A stretch of DNA of 39,577 nucleotides from an uncultured Oscillospiraceae bacterium (lineage in GTDB: Bacteria; Bacillota; Clostridia; Oscillospirales; Oscillospiraceae): the NCBI GenBank assembly GCA_934636655.1, contig CAKUAS010000019.1:1-39577 (forward strand), written 5' to 3'. The translations under genes and the position numbers were made by a program. Positions within the stretch are counted from its first letter, which is position 1, and each line of letters starts with the position of its first letter. Of this stretch, positions 8,252 to 17,600 are shown piece after piece. Below the pieces are notes generated by a model. It worked only from the letters and a program-made list of their open reading frames with translations. It searched no databases and was not told the DNA's origin.

Positions 8252-9538
8252 TTGGATAATTTTTTTGAACCGCCTTTGATTGGCGCATGTATTTTCGGTC
8301 AATCGGGCGGACCTACGGCAGTTATCAACGCGAGCGCATACGGAGTTATCAGAACAGCACTCGACAGCGATATTATAACAAACGTTTATGGCGCTGCGTA
8401 CGGTATTCAGGGTGTACTTAACGATGAGCTCTACGACATGGGCGAAGAGGAAGATTACGAGCTCAAGCTCCTGCTGAATACTCCTTCTTCGGAACTGGGA
8501 TCTTGCCGATACAAGATGGCAGACCCGGAAGTCGATGACAGCGATTACAAAAGAATACTTGAGATATTTAAAAAGTATGATGTGAGATACTTTTTCTATA
8601 ATGGCGGCAACGATTCCATGGACACATGCAATAAGATAAGCAGATACATGGAGAAGGTCGGCTACGACTGCCGTGTTATGGGCGTTCCAAAGACGATAGA
8701 CAATGACCTGTTCGGCACGGATCACTGTCCCGGCTACGGCAGCGCAGCAAAGTTTATTGCGACATCTTGCATGGAGATCGGTAAGGATACCGACGTATAT
8801 AATACCGATATGGTTACGGTCATAGAGATAATGGGGCGCCACGCCGGCTGGCTCACTGCCTCGGCAGCACTTGCAACGGAATACGGCAATGGCTGCGGGC
8901 CGGATCTTATCTACCTCCCGGAGCGCGATTTTGATCTCGACCAGTTTACCGACGATGTTTTGAAGATCATGAAGCAAAAGCGAAATGTTCTGGTTGCCGT
9001 ATCCGAAGGTCTTCATTATTCCGACGGATCTTTTGTGTCCGAGGCTAAGGCTTCGGGAACCGATGGGTTCGGCCATGCTCAGCTTGGCGGACTGGCGGTA
9101 AAGCTCGCAAACTACCTTAAAGAACGCCTTAATCTGAAAAAAGTCCGTGGTATTGAATTAAGTCTACTCCAGCGCAGCGCGGCGCATATCGCATCCGCGG
9201 TGGACGTTGAGGAAGCATATTCCGTCGGCAAATATGCCGTTGAAGCCGCAATCGGCGGCGCTACGGGACAGATGGTAGCTCTTGAGCGCGAGGATGACTT
9301 GGGATTGTACTCCTGCAAGCCCGTGCTGCTCTCTCTAAACAGCGTTGCAAACTATGAGAAGAAAGTTCCTCTTGAGTGGATAACCGAAGACGGAAACTAT
9401 GTTACCAACGAATTTATAAACTACGTCCTCCCTCTTATTCAGGGCGAACCTAAGATTCCGCGCAGCAATTCCCTGCCGCGTTATGCTCGCCTTAAAAAGG
9501 TCAAGGCCAAGGCCCTCGAGGAAGTACTTGCAGAGTGA
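8252..9538 (+). CDS. pfp: Pyrophosphate-dependent 6-phosphofructokinase
   Basis: This 428-aa enzyme phosphorylates fructose 6-phosphate to the 1,6-bisphosphate, most likely with PPi as donor and reversibly. Two specificity positions support this. GGNDS (118-122) has Asp where ATP enzymes have the second Gly of GGDGS. VPKTIDND has Lys (K147) where ATP enzymes have Gly. Other signatures are GQSGGPTAVIN near the N-terminus and MGRHAGWL near 195. Length fits the long PPi-PFK clade and not the ~320-aa ATP enzyme. The start is TTG at 8252 with GGAGG upstream. A strong terminator follows directly, so it is monocistronic. Confidence 0.92.
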   Translation: MDNFFEPPLIGACIFGQSGGPTAVINASAYGVIRTALDSDIITNVYGAAYGIQGVLNDELYDMGEEEDYELKLLLNTPSSELGSCRYKMADPEVDDSDYKRILEIFKKYDVRYFFYNGGNDSMDTCNKISRYMEKVGYDCRVMGVPKTIDNDLFGTDHCPGYGSAAKFIATSCMEIGKDTDVYNTDMVTVIEIMGRHAGWLTASAALATEYGNGCGPDLIYLPERDFDLDQFTDDVLKIMKQKRNVLVAVSEGLHYSDGSFVSEAKASGTDGFGHAQLGGLAVKLANYLKERLNLKKVRGIELSLLQRSAAHIASAVDVEEAYSVGKYAVEAAIGGATGQMVALEREDDLGLYSCKPVLLSLNSVANYEKKVPLEWITEDGNYVTNEFINYVLPLIQGEPKIPRSNSLPRYARLKKVKAKALEEVLAE

Positions 9539-9539
9539 A

Positions 9540-9586
9540 AAAAGCCATGTTTTTGACAAGTTCGTCAAAAACGTGGCTTTTATTTT
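9540..9586 (+). terminator. Strong terminator of the PFK gene
   Basis: An 18-bp stem (9540-9557 with 9564-9581, one G-T pair, loop AAGTTC) runs into TTTTATTTT. Confidence 0.9.
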
Positions 9587-9708
9587 GCTAAATCATATAT
9601 CTATGTTGTGAAACTTAGTATAAAGATGCCGTTAATGATTGCTCTATTCTATAGCCAAAGGATGTGTAATATGCTAATATATGAACATTATTTTTTGGAG
9701 GAATAATA

Positions 9709-10953
9709 ATGCAAACAAAACGTAAAATCAATTTGGCCGGATGGATAATCATTGCTATGTTTGCCGGCACTGCAGTCGGCTTCATATTCCTGCTGGCAGC
9801 ACCCAAAAGCACATTTACAACAGAATATCTCAAGCCGTTCGGAACTATCTACATAAACCTGCTAAAGTTCATGGTCGTTCCAGTTGTACTGTTTTCTATC
9901 ATGGACGGCGTTATATCGCTCAATGATCTCAAGCGCGTCGGCAGCGTTGGCGTAAGAACATTTATTTATTACATATGTACAACTGCCGTGGCTGTCGTAA
10001 TTGGCCTTGTAGTAGTAAATTGCTTTAAGGGATTCTTCCCTGTTTTGGACGCAAGCGTCAGAGACTCGCTTGAGTACACGGCGGCCGAAGCTCCCAAGGT
10101 CATGGATGTTATAGTCGGTATCTTCCCGGATAACCTTTTTAAGCCCATGGTAGAGGCGAATATGCTGCCCGTCATCTGCATAGCAATATTTTTCGGAGCA
10201 GGTATACTCGCCTCCGGAGATAAGGGCAAAAAGATAGGCGACCTTGTAAACTGCATGAACGAGGTAACCATGAAGGTCCTCATGATGATCATAAACCTCA
10301 CCCCGATCGGCGTATTCTGCCTGATGGCCGACGTTGTTGCCGTAAACGGGGCAAAGATAGTCGGTTCACTGGCTCTCGTTGTCGGTGTTGCCTATATTGG
10401 TTACATCCTGCACGTTGTTATAGTTTACGGATGCAGCATCAAGTTCCTTTCCGGCATGAGTCCGATTGCATTCTTCAAGGGCCTTGCTCCTGCAATGCTG
10501 ACCGCATTTACAACTACATCATCTAACGCTACTCTGCCTATCAACATAGAGTGCTGCAATGAGATGGGTGCAGAACCGGAGATCAGCTCATTTGTCCTGC
10601 CTCTCGGCGCTACCATCAACATGGACGGCACTGCTATCTATCAAGCGGTCTGTGCTGTGTTTATTGCCTGCTGCTATGGCATCGACCTGACTCTCGGTCA
10701 GATGGCTATGATCGTTCTCACGGCAACTCTCGCATCCATTGGTACTGCCGGTATTTCAGGTGCAGGCATGATAATGCTTTCTATGGTACTCATGTCCGTT
10801 GGTCTGCCTGTTGAGGGCATTGCCATTATTGCAGGTGTCGATAAGCTGTTCGATATGGGCCGCACAACGCTCAATATCACCGGCGACGCTACCGCAGCAA
10901 TGTGGGTATCCAAAGTCGAGCGTCAGAAAATGGCCGCAAAGGCAGCAAAATAA
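9709..10953 (+). CDS. Dicarboxylate/amino acid:cation symporter (DAACS family)
   Basis: This 414-aa integral membrane carrier imports glutamate/aspartate or C4-dicarboxylates with Na+ or H+. The transport core is clear: the serine-rich re-entrant loop TTSSNATLP near 265, the NMDGT cation/substrate motif near 303, the GTAGISGAG second hairpin near 345, and the DRxxD-equivalent segment VDKLFDMGRTTLN near 380. About eight transmembrane segments are apparent. Length is normal for GltP/DctA. The ATG has TTTGGAGG upstream. I found no convincing -35/-10 in the 120 bp before it. Glu, Asp and dicarboxylate substrates cannot be separated here; a link with the aminotransferase at 190 is only suggestive. 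Confidence 0.92.
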   Translation: MQTKRKINLAGWIIIAMFAGTAVGFIFLLAAPKSTFTTEYLKPFGTIYINLLKFMVVPVVLFSIMDGVISLNDLKRVGSVGVRTFIYYICTTAVAVVIGLVVVNCFKGFFPVLDASVRDSLEYTAAEAPKVMDVIVGIFPDNLFKPMVEANMLPVICIAIFFGAGILASGDKGKKIGDLVNCMNEVTMKVLMMIINLTPIGVFCLMADVVAVNGAKIVGSLALVVGVAYIGYILHVVIVYGCSIKFLSGMSPIAFFKGLAPAMLTAFTTTSSNATLPINIECCNEMGAEPEISSFVLPLGATINMDGTAIYQAVCAVFIACCYGIDLTLGQMAMIVLTATLASIGTAGISGAGMIMLSMVLMSVGLPVEGIAIIAGVDKLFDMGRTTLNITGDATAAMWVSKVERQKMAAKAAK

Positions 10954-10965
10954 GTTGCAATATTG

Positions 10966-10998
10966 AAATTCCCCCGTTCATAACGGGGGAATTTTTTT
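10966..10998. terminator. Terminator between symporter and catalase remnant
   Basis: AAATTCCCCCGTT (10966-10978) pairs with AACGGGGGAATTT (10982-10994), loop CAT, then a T-run to 10998. The A-rich opposite flank lets it serve the converging catalase fragment as well. Confidence 0.92.
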
Positions 10999-11504
10999 CA
11001 GTCAAATGCGGGGTTAACGGCATAAAAGTTCTTCGAATCAAGCTTTTCTATTGCTTTTCGGAGACCTTCGCCGAATCGCTGGTAGTGAACTACTTCGCGC
11101 TCACGCAGGAATTTGATAACGTCGTTTACGTCCGGGTCATCGGAAAGTCTGAGAATGTTATCGTAGGTGGTTCTGGCTTTCTGTTCTGCGGCCATGTCCT
11201 CGCTGAGATCTGTTATAACGTCTCCGTTTACCTGCATCGTAGCTGCGGTCCAAGGCGTACCTGATGCAAACTGCGGATAAACACCGGCTGTGTGGTCAAC
11301 AAAGTATGCTTCAAAACCCGCCTTCTTTATTTCCTCCGGCGTCATTTTGCGAGTAAGCTGGTGGACTATTGTTGCAACCATCTCGAGGTGGCCGAGTTCC
11401 TCAGTTCCGATATCCGTGAGCAGTCCTTTAAGCTCAGGATAAGGCATACTATATCGCTGGCTGAGATATCTAAGAGATGCTCCCAATTCACCATCCGGAC
11501 CTCC
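10998..11504 (-). pseudogene. cotJC: 3' part of a cotJC-like manganese catalase gene, interrupted by the prophage
   Basis: The family dismutates hydrogen peroxide with a di-manganese centre in a four-helix bundle; CotJC is the spore-coat form. This fragment encodes GGPDGELGASLRYL through GTEELGHLEMV, the AAEQKART helix and REREVVHYQRF to a normal C-terminus. Full-length CotJC has ~30 more N-terminal residues before GGPxGEL. Here, upstream of that motif, the frame reads unrelated codons and then TAG (11529-11531), with no ATG, GTG or TTG between. The first possible start is TTG at 11486, immediately after the conserved first-helix glutamate, so any product would lack that metal ligand. The missing 5' part is expected at the far end of the prophage. 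The remaining sequence has no frameshift or stop, so disruption looks recent or reversible. Confidence 0.8.
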
Positions 11505-11531
11505 ACACGGGAAAAACCGATAACACGTCTA
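11487..11531. other. Probable prophage attachment junction inside cotJC
   Basis: Homology to CotJC ends within the codons for GGPDGE (11487-11504). The codons to the right (11505-11531) read C-P-F-F-R-Y-C-T-stop on the minus strand and do not resemble the family. The att core should lie in or next to 11487-11504. The other junction is outside the window, so the core length is unknown. Confidence 0.65.
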
Positions 11532-11576
11532 ACGCTTCATTTACATGCAACATATCATCCCCTCATGCAAAAGTCA

Positions 11577-11600
11577 AGGGCAGCGCATTTGCGCTGCCCT
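11577..11600. terminator. Terminator at the end of the prophage late operon
   Basis: AGGGCAGCGCA (11577-11587) pairs with TGCGCTGCCCT (11590-11600), an 11-bp stem 6 bp past the giant gene's stop. In the phage direction it is followed by TGACTTTT; the better T-run is on the opposite strand, blocking read-in from the host side. Confidence 0.75.
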
Positions 11601-11605
11601 CTTTC

Positions 11606-14600
11606 TTATTTTGCATTCAATGCATTGTAAACTTTCTGCCCTATCGCCACGCTGTATGGATTGTTTTTCGGCTTCCAGCTCTTATTCGCAAGCTGCCAAA
11701 GCACCGCCTGCTGTGTGGTCGTGAGCTTGTTGCCGCCGGGCAGAACCGTTCCGTATTTTACACCCATCGCATCAATGGCTGCTTTGATCTCGGCCTGTTT
11801 GAAGGTGCCGTTGCCGTCGGCATCGAACTTCGGTAAAGCTTCCTTGAAGGTCACATATGACGATGGGCTCACGCCATAGGTGCGCCCTGCGGACACTTTC
11901 TTGTATTCGCTCTCGGTCATGATTTGTGCCAGCGCGGCAAGCTGATCGTTCTCGTTCTTGACCGTGTCAACGACTGCACGCCACTTTTGCATATTGCTTA
12001 CGGTCTCCGCTCCGTCAAGCGGTTCGAGATCGTTTATGGCCTTGGCCAGCTTATATGCGTTCTCATCGCTCAGGCCCGCCTCGGCGAGCTTGTTGTAATT
12101 TGCGGCCGTCGCGGGTATCTGACTGTAGTATTTGAAGCAGTCATTTACCGCACTCTTCTGATCCGCCGTCCAGCTCTGTTGGTTGACCCACCGTGAGAAT
12201 GCAAGCGCCTTATCCGAAGCGGTGTCATACTCTTTGCCGATATCCGTATACTGATTTTGCGTCTTCAGGAAATCATCCATGTCAAGCCCGGCCTCTTTAA
12301 ACACCGCGATCTCCTCCGTGCGAGTGGACTTGTATGTTCCGTTTTCCTGTTTCTCGCCGAATATGTGATTATACAGTATGCGTTTCTCGTTGTCCGTGAG
12401 GGAGCTGTCTGAGATTGCCGTCCGCTTGCCGTTGTTCGTTTTCTCGGCGCGCACAGTCTTGAGTACCTCATATACCTCTTTCTGAGATGTGCCGCTCTCG
12501 GTAAGCTCCTTGTACGCCGCAGTTTCCTTTGCGCTGAAGTTTTTAAAGCCGCTGCCTATCCACTCTCGACCCGTGGGAAGCGTCGTTTTGCCGAAGAGAG
12601 CCGACTCCGCTATGCTTTTTATGCTCTCCCCTGCACTGTCGTTGAAAACGGGATACTGCAAAATATCGTTGCCGTCGGCATCGTAGGTGTAGCTGCCGCC
12701 TTTGATGGTCGCATCGACGCCTTGCGCGATCTTCTTTATTTGCCCGCCGCCGAACGGCAGTAATGTATACGTTGCCGGCTTTGCAAGCTCTTTCCCTATT
12801 GTGCTCCATCTCTTTTTGCTGTCCCAGTCGCCGTTTGTCGCAGCCTTGAGAAGGTTCCCCGCATCGGGTAATGCGCTGCTTATCGGTATACGGCCGCCGC
12901 CGAGTATGCCGCCTATGAACGGGAGCTGCTCCGCCGTGTCCTCGAGAGTGCCCGTTATGACGTCATATGCGCTCTCGCCGTTTGCTATATCCTGTGCCGT
13001 GTCAACCAGTATTCCGATCGGGTCGAGCGCCGGCCTTCGCCCGATGAAGTATTCATATGCTTCATCGTAAAGATACGCGCCGAGGAAGAATTTCAGTAGG
13101 GCGAGCGCCAAGGCCTTCACGCCCTTATCCTTGGTCTCACGGGGAATATCCTTGAACAGATAGCTCAGCTGATTGTTGACCTCAAGCTGGAACTGAGTAA
13201 ACAGCTTGGTAACGGGGTTTGACTGGTTGAACAGCGTCGGGGTGCTTCCCTTGCTTCTGTCGGCCATGACGTTTGCCGCGAAGGTGTCCGCATCCTCCAT
13301 GGCAGCAGCCTCGCTCATTCCCTGCCGGATGTTCTGGTTATACCGTGCGCGTACCAGCGTTCCGGCCGTAAAGTTGTCTATCCACGACATGGGCGACGAT
13401 AGCTTTGCCGATGCCTTCTGCGCCCATGTCTGAACAAGCGGGTCGCTCCCTATTCTGTTCGTGAGAAAGGCCGAGGCCTCGACCATGCCGTCGCTCTCCT
13501 TCATGGCCGCTAATGTCTGCTGCATGCCCGTGAGAATATCCTTCGTGCCCAGAAGCGCATAGCCCTGAGTGATCGGGATGAAGTTTGTCAGCCATGAGCC
13601 CACATTGATTGCGACCATGTTTGCGGCGACTCTCGACTCGACCGCCTTGACGACGTTGTACATATCGCGGCCTAAAGCCTGCTCAAGGTTTCGGTCCGCC
13701 ATGCTCTTCTTGCCCGCGAGGATGTTCGTGTATTCGTCGAGGTTGACCACCCAGTTTGACAGCTCGTATTTACCGTTCGCGTTCAGGTCGTCTATGATGG
13801 TTGTTTTCTCCGCCTCGGTCTTGTTGGGATCGGCTCTCACGGCGTCTATCTGTTTTCTCAAGCCCTCCGGACCCGTGCGATATCTCGCCTGCGACGCAAG
13901 CGCGCGAAGCCTTTGGATGTTCTCGGTCTGATATATGACGTTCGCAACGCCCTCTATGTATCGGTCAAAGCCCTCCACGGCGTCGTATGTCGTCTCGAAG
14001 CCCGTTCTTTCTAAGGCACTTCCGAACCACTGTATGCCCGGCCTGAACATATGCGTCATTCCGTTTATGGTCGTCGGCAGCTCCGTGACGTCGGTCTTGA
14101 TGCCCAGCGCCCGTCCGAACAGACCGATGATGTTGTCCGCGCTGTCCTTCTTGAAATGAGGGAAATAGCCCTTGCGGTAGTTTACGGGCTCATATCCGTT
14201 TTCTATTCGGACGTCGTTCATCATGTTGAGCAGCTCGTCATATATCCCCCTGAACTCCTTTATGGCGTTTTCTATCTTGGCCTTGTCCAGCTCGGGATTG
14301 TTTTTCCATAGCTCGGCCTCGATAGCCCTCCATTCCGCCTCGGTCTTTCCGTCGCGTTTTTTGTCGTGGGCTCGCCGCGCCATCTCGGCATTGTCCCTCG
14401 CCTCGCCTATAAGCTGCACAGCGTGCGCCTCCGAGACCTTTCCGGCCTTCTTCATTGCCTTGGTTTCCTTGGTGCTGAGCTTGAGCGCCGCCACCCTGCC
14501 GCGCATCGTTTTCTTGAACTGTGTGGACTTGGCCTCGGCCTGATGCACCGGCATGAAGTATTTGCGGTTTATCGCTTTCGCGATCTTCTCGTCGGGCACG

Positions 14601-17600
14601 ATGTCCAAAACATTGCGCTCCTGTGTCTCCCTCGCATAGAGTATGCCGGATTTCTTGTCCTTCCAGTCGTTCGCCGTCTGAAGATATTCGTCTGCTTCAT
14701 CTCGGAGCTCCTGTTTCCTCTGCGCGTTCCACTCCCTTATGGTTCGAGATATCCGCTCATATTCCTCCTGTGCTTCAAAAATTGCGGTTATGCCCTTCAC
14801 GTTGTCCTGCTTGGGGTCGAGGTGCTGGGGTTCGATCTCGCCTCGCAGCAGCCTGCCGACCAGTATCTTGTCATGGTCTGTGAGCAGGTTTCTCGCGTTT
14901 GCGATCTCGTATTTCTTTCGCGCCTCCTTCAGGCCCTTGTACGCTTTGCCGTCCTCGACGTATCTCTTCACTGTGCGCAGAGCGCTGAGACTGTCGGTTA
15001 TGGCCGTCTCAAAGTCCGCTCTCGCCCATTTCTTATATTCCTCCGCATTCCTGCCGAAGTGGTCATTGAGGCTCTTTTCGCTCACGCTTATACTTTTTCC
15101 GGCCTCCAGCATTCTTTGTATCTGGTCGGCCGGGTGTGTGATGTCCGGCGGGAACAGCTCCGGAGCCATGCCCTGAAGCTCCTGATACGCCGTGTCCACG
15201 GGCAGGCCGCCCTTATTGACTATCCTGAGCGAGCCGAAGGCGCTGTTTTTAAATTGGTTCCAGTCCGCGATATCCGCTTTATCCGTTTCGGACAGGGTGA
15301 CAGACTGCGTCTTGAGATAGTCCTTTATGTCCTTGTAGGTGTTGTAGAACTCATCGTCTATGTGCCTGCCGTTTTCCCATGCCGTCTCGAAAAGCTCATT
15401 CTTTGTCTCCTCGCTCACCGTGCCGGTCTTCAGATATTCCTCGCTTATCTCCTGTGCTATCTCATTGAGGTACTCCCTCTGCGCGAATTTCGGAACGTTG
15501 AGCTTGTCCGAGAGATCTTTCACGAGATTGCTTTCCGCTCTCTTGAGATATGTCTCGGCCTTTTTGGGGATGGTGTCGCGTACCCTTGGCTCCTTGGGTT
15601 CTTCTTCGTTTGCGGTCTCCTCTTCGACCGAATACCTCCTGCCGTCCATCCTGAGCGCCTCCTGCGCGGCGTCGCTCCAGCGGCCGTCAATGTCGAATTC
15701 CTCCCAGTTGCGGCGGAGATATTCGTCCACGCTCACGCCCTCGCCATGCGCACGGTCGTATATTTCTCTCGCCTCGTCGGAATAGCTTTGGTTTTTTGGC
15801 GGCTGCCGGTAAGCGTTTCGGGAGGGTGCGCCTCTTCGCGTTCCGTCTATGCTGTCCACGTGGCGGAAGAACTCGTCCTTGCCGATCTCGCCCGAAGCGT
15901 AGCGCCGCGCCTGGGCTAATATCTCTCGCTTCTGCTCCGGCGTCCGCTCGCTTACGGAAAATTGCTTGTTGACAGACTGAGGGCGATTTGGTACACTGCT
16001 ATTATCAAGTTCAACCTTTGCCCGCAGCGCCAAAGACTTTAATATTTGGTTGCCAGGCAGCATTCGGTTGAGCTTGTTTTCGTTTTTCACGAAAACCGTC
16101 GCATCGTCGCCGAGCTTTTCGAGCATTGCAGTGATGTTTTCGCGGCCGTGGATAGACGTGACCTTGTGGGTGTTTTCGCCATAAAGGTCATTATTTTTTT
16201 CAAGCGTAACGATGATGTAGTTACCTGCGGAATCCTGATCTGCCGTTACATAAACGATGCTGTTTCGCACCGGATCGTTTATGACAAGCGGCGCATTTTT
16301 AATACTATCTTGCAGACCCAGAATATTTTTTTGCGATAGTGCATGAGCGCTTCTGCTTCCCCTTGGCGGTCGAATTGCCTTTGTGATAACGCTTGTTGGA
16401 ATGTACATTGGTGCATCTTTTACGCCATTTACGTTGCTTTCGCCGAGATACAGCGAATCGCTGCTTTTGATTGTTCCATCATTGCTAAAATAGCCCTGCA
16501 CCTGATTTTTCCACGGCATATCCCGTGTGTTGTTGATGCTGTAGCTTTTCCCTTCCTCCGCAAACACAGTATTCTCGTCTCCGAGGTCGGGGGCTTTATT
16601 TTTTCGTTCTTCGGGTGTCAGTGTCCGGCGGCTCGCTGCGTCTCTCGCCTCGATCTCTCCGGCTGTATTGCGGTAAAGCTCGCCCGGCATCATTTCCTCG
16701 CCCGTGCTCCACCGTTTGGAATATCCGTTTTCCATACGCTCGTTCCAGTATCTCGGATTTGAGCCTTTTGCGAAGCCCTCGTAATTCTGTATGATGTGCT
16801 GTATCTCGTGTATCAGCGTGTCGGCGCTCTTGCCGAAAAGCTTATCACTGAGGACTATGGTGTTGCTGCGCTTGCTGAAAAAGCCGTTGGCACCGGCCGG
16901 GAGCTCGTCAAATTCCAGCGCCACGCCTTTCAATCGAGGGTACGCCTCGAAGAGCTCGTCATGCTTCAGAAAGTCTGTCAGCATATGTTTCTCTTCCCAC
17001 ACAGCGTCGTAGTATTTCTCCCCCAGCTGTTCCATTTCGGCTTGCTCGGCTTCTGTGAACTCCGTTCCGTCATTAATGCTTGCTATCCACTTATCCGTAA
17101 GCTCCTGCATGCGCTGATAGCCTTCCTCCTGCATAAGCCGCGCATCGCCGTCTCTGCGAAACTCCGCCTTGCTGTCGTCGATCTCAAACCGCCACTTTCC
17201 GTCTCGGCCCTTGAACCAGCCGGTAGCCTTGCGGATGCTTTCCATGTCGGCGCCGAGGGTCTCCATCTCCTGCGCGTTTTTCAGATGCTCGAGGTTTGCC
17301 GTGCTCGCCTTTTGCCCTGCAAAGCTGTACTGTCTCTCCGTTCCGCCGTTGTAGTATTCGTCGAACAGATCACTGAACTCATCCTCGCTTATCTCCCCTC
17401 TTGCAAGCTGATCTCTCAGAGACTCAAGGTATTCATCCGGCGTCATTTCGCTTGCGCTGCTTTTAGGCTGAGCTTCCTGTGCAGCTTCCTGAGTGGTCTG
17501 TTGTGCGGGAGCTTCCTGCGTCGCGGCAGCCTGTGCCGGGGCAGCTTCCTGAGTGGACTCTTGTGCCGGAGCTGCTTGCGTCGCGGCAGCCTGAGTGGCC

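Noticed and set aside
11549..11577. TTGACT-17-TATGTT on the minus strand pointing at the catalase remnant
   Set aside because: The -35 overlaps the terminator tail, the -10 is poor, and the first ATG downstream (11540) meets a stop after three codons. Not enough to call a promoter.
14366..15919. 517-codon plus-strand open frame
   Set aside because: It lies wholly antisense to the giant phage gene, has no family resemblance and reflects the GC-rich codon pattern of the true frame. The same holds for the 404-codon frame at 16796-18010.
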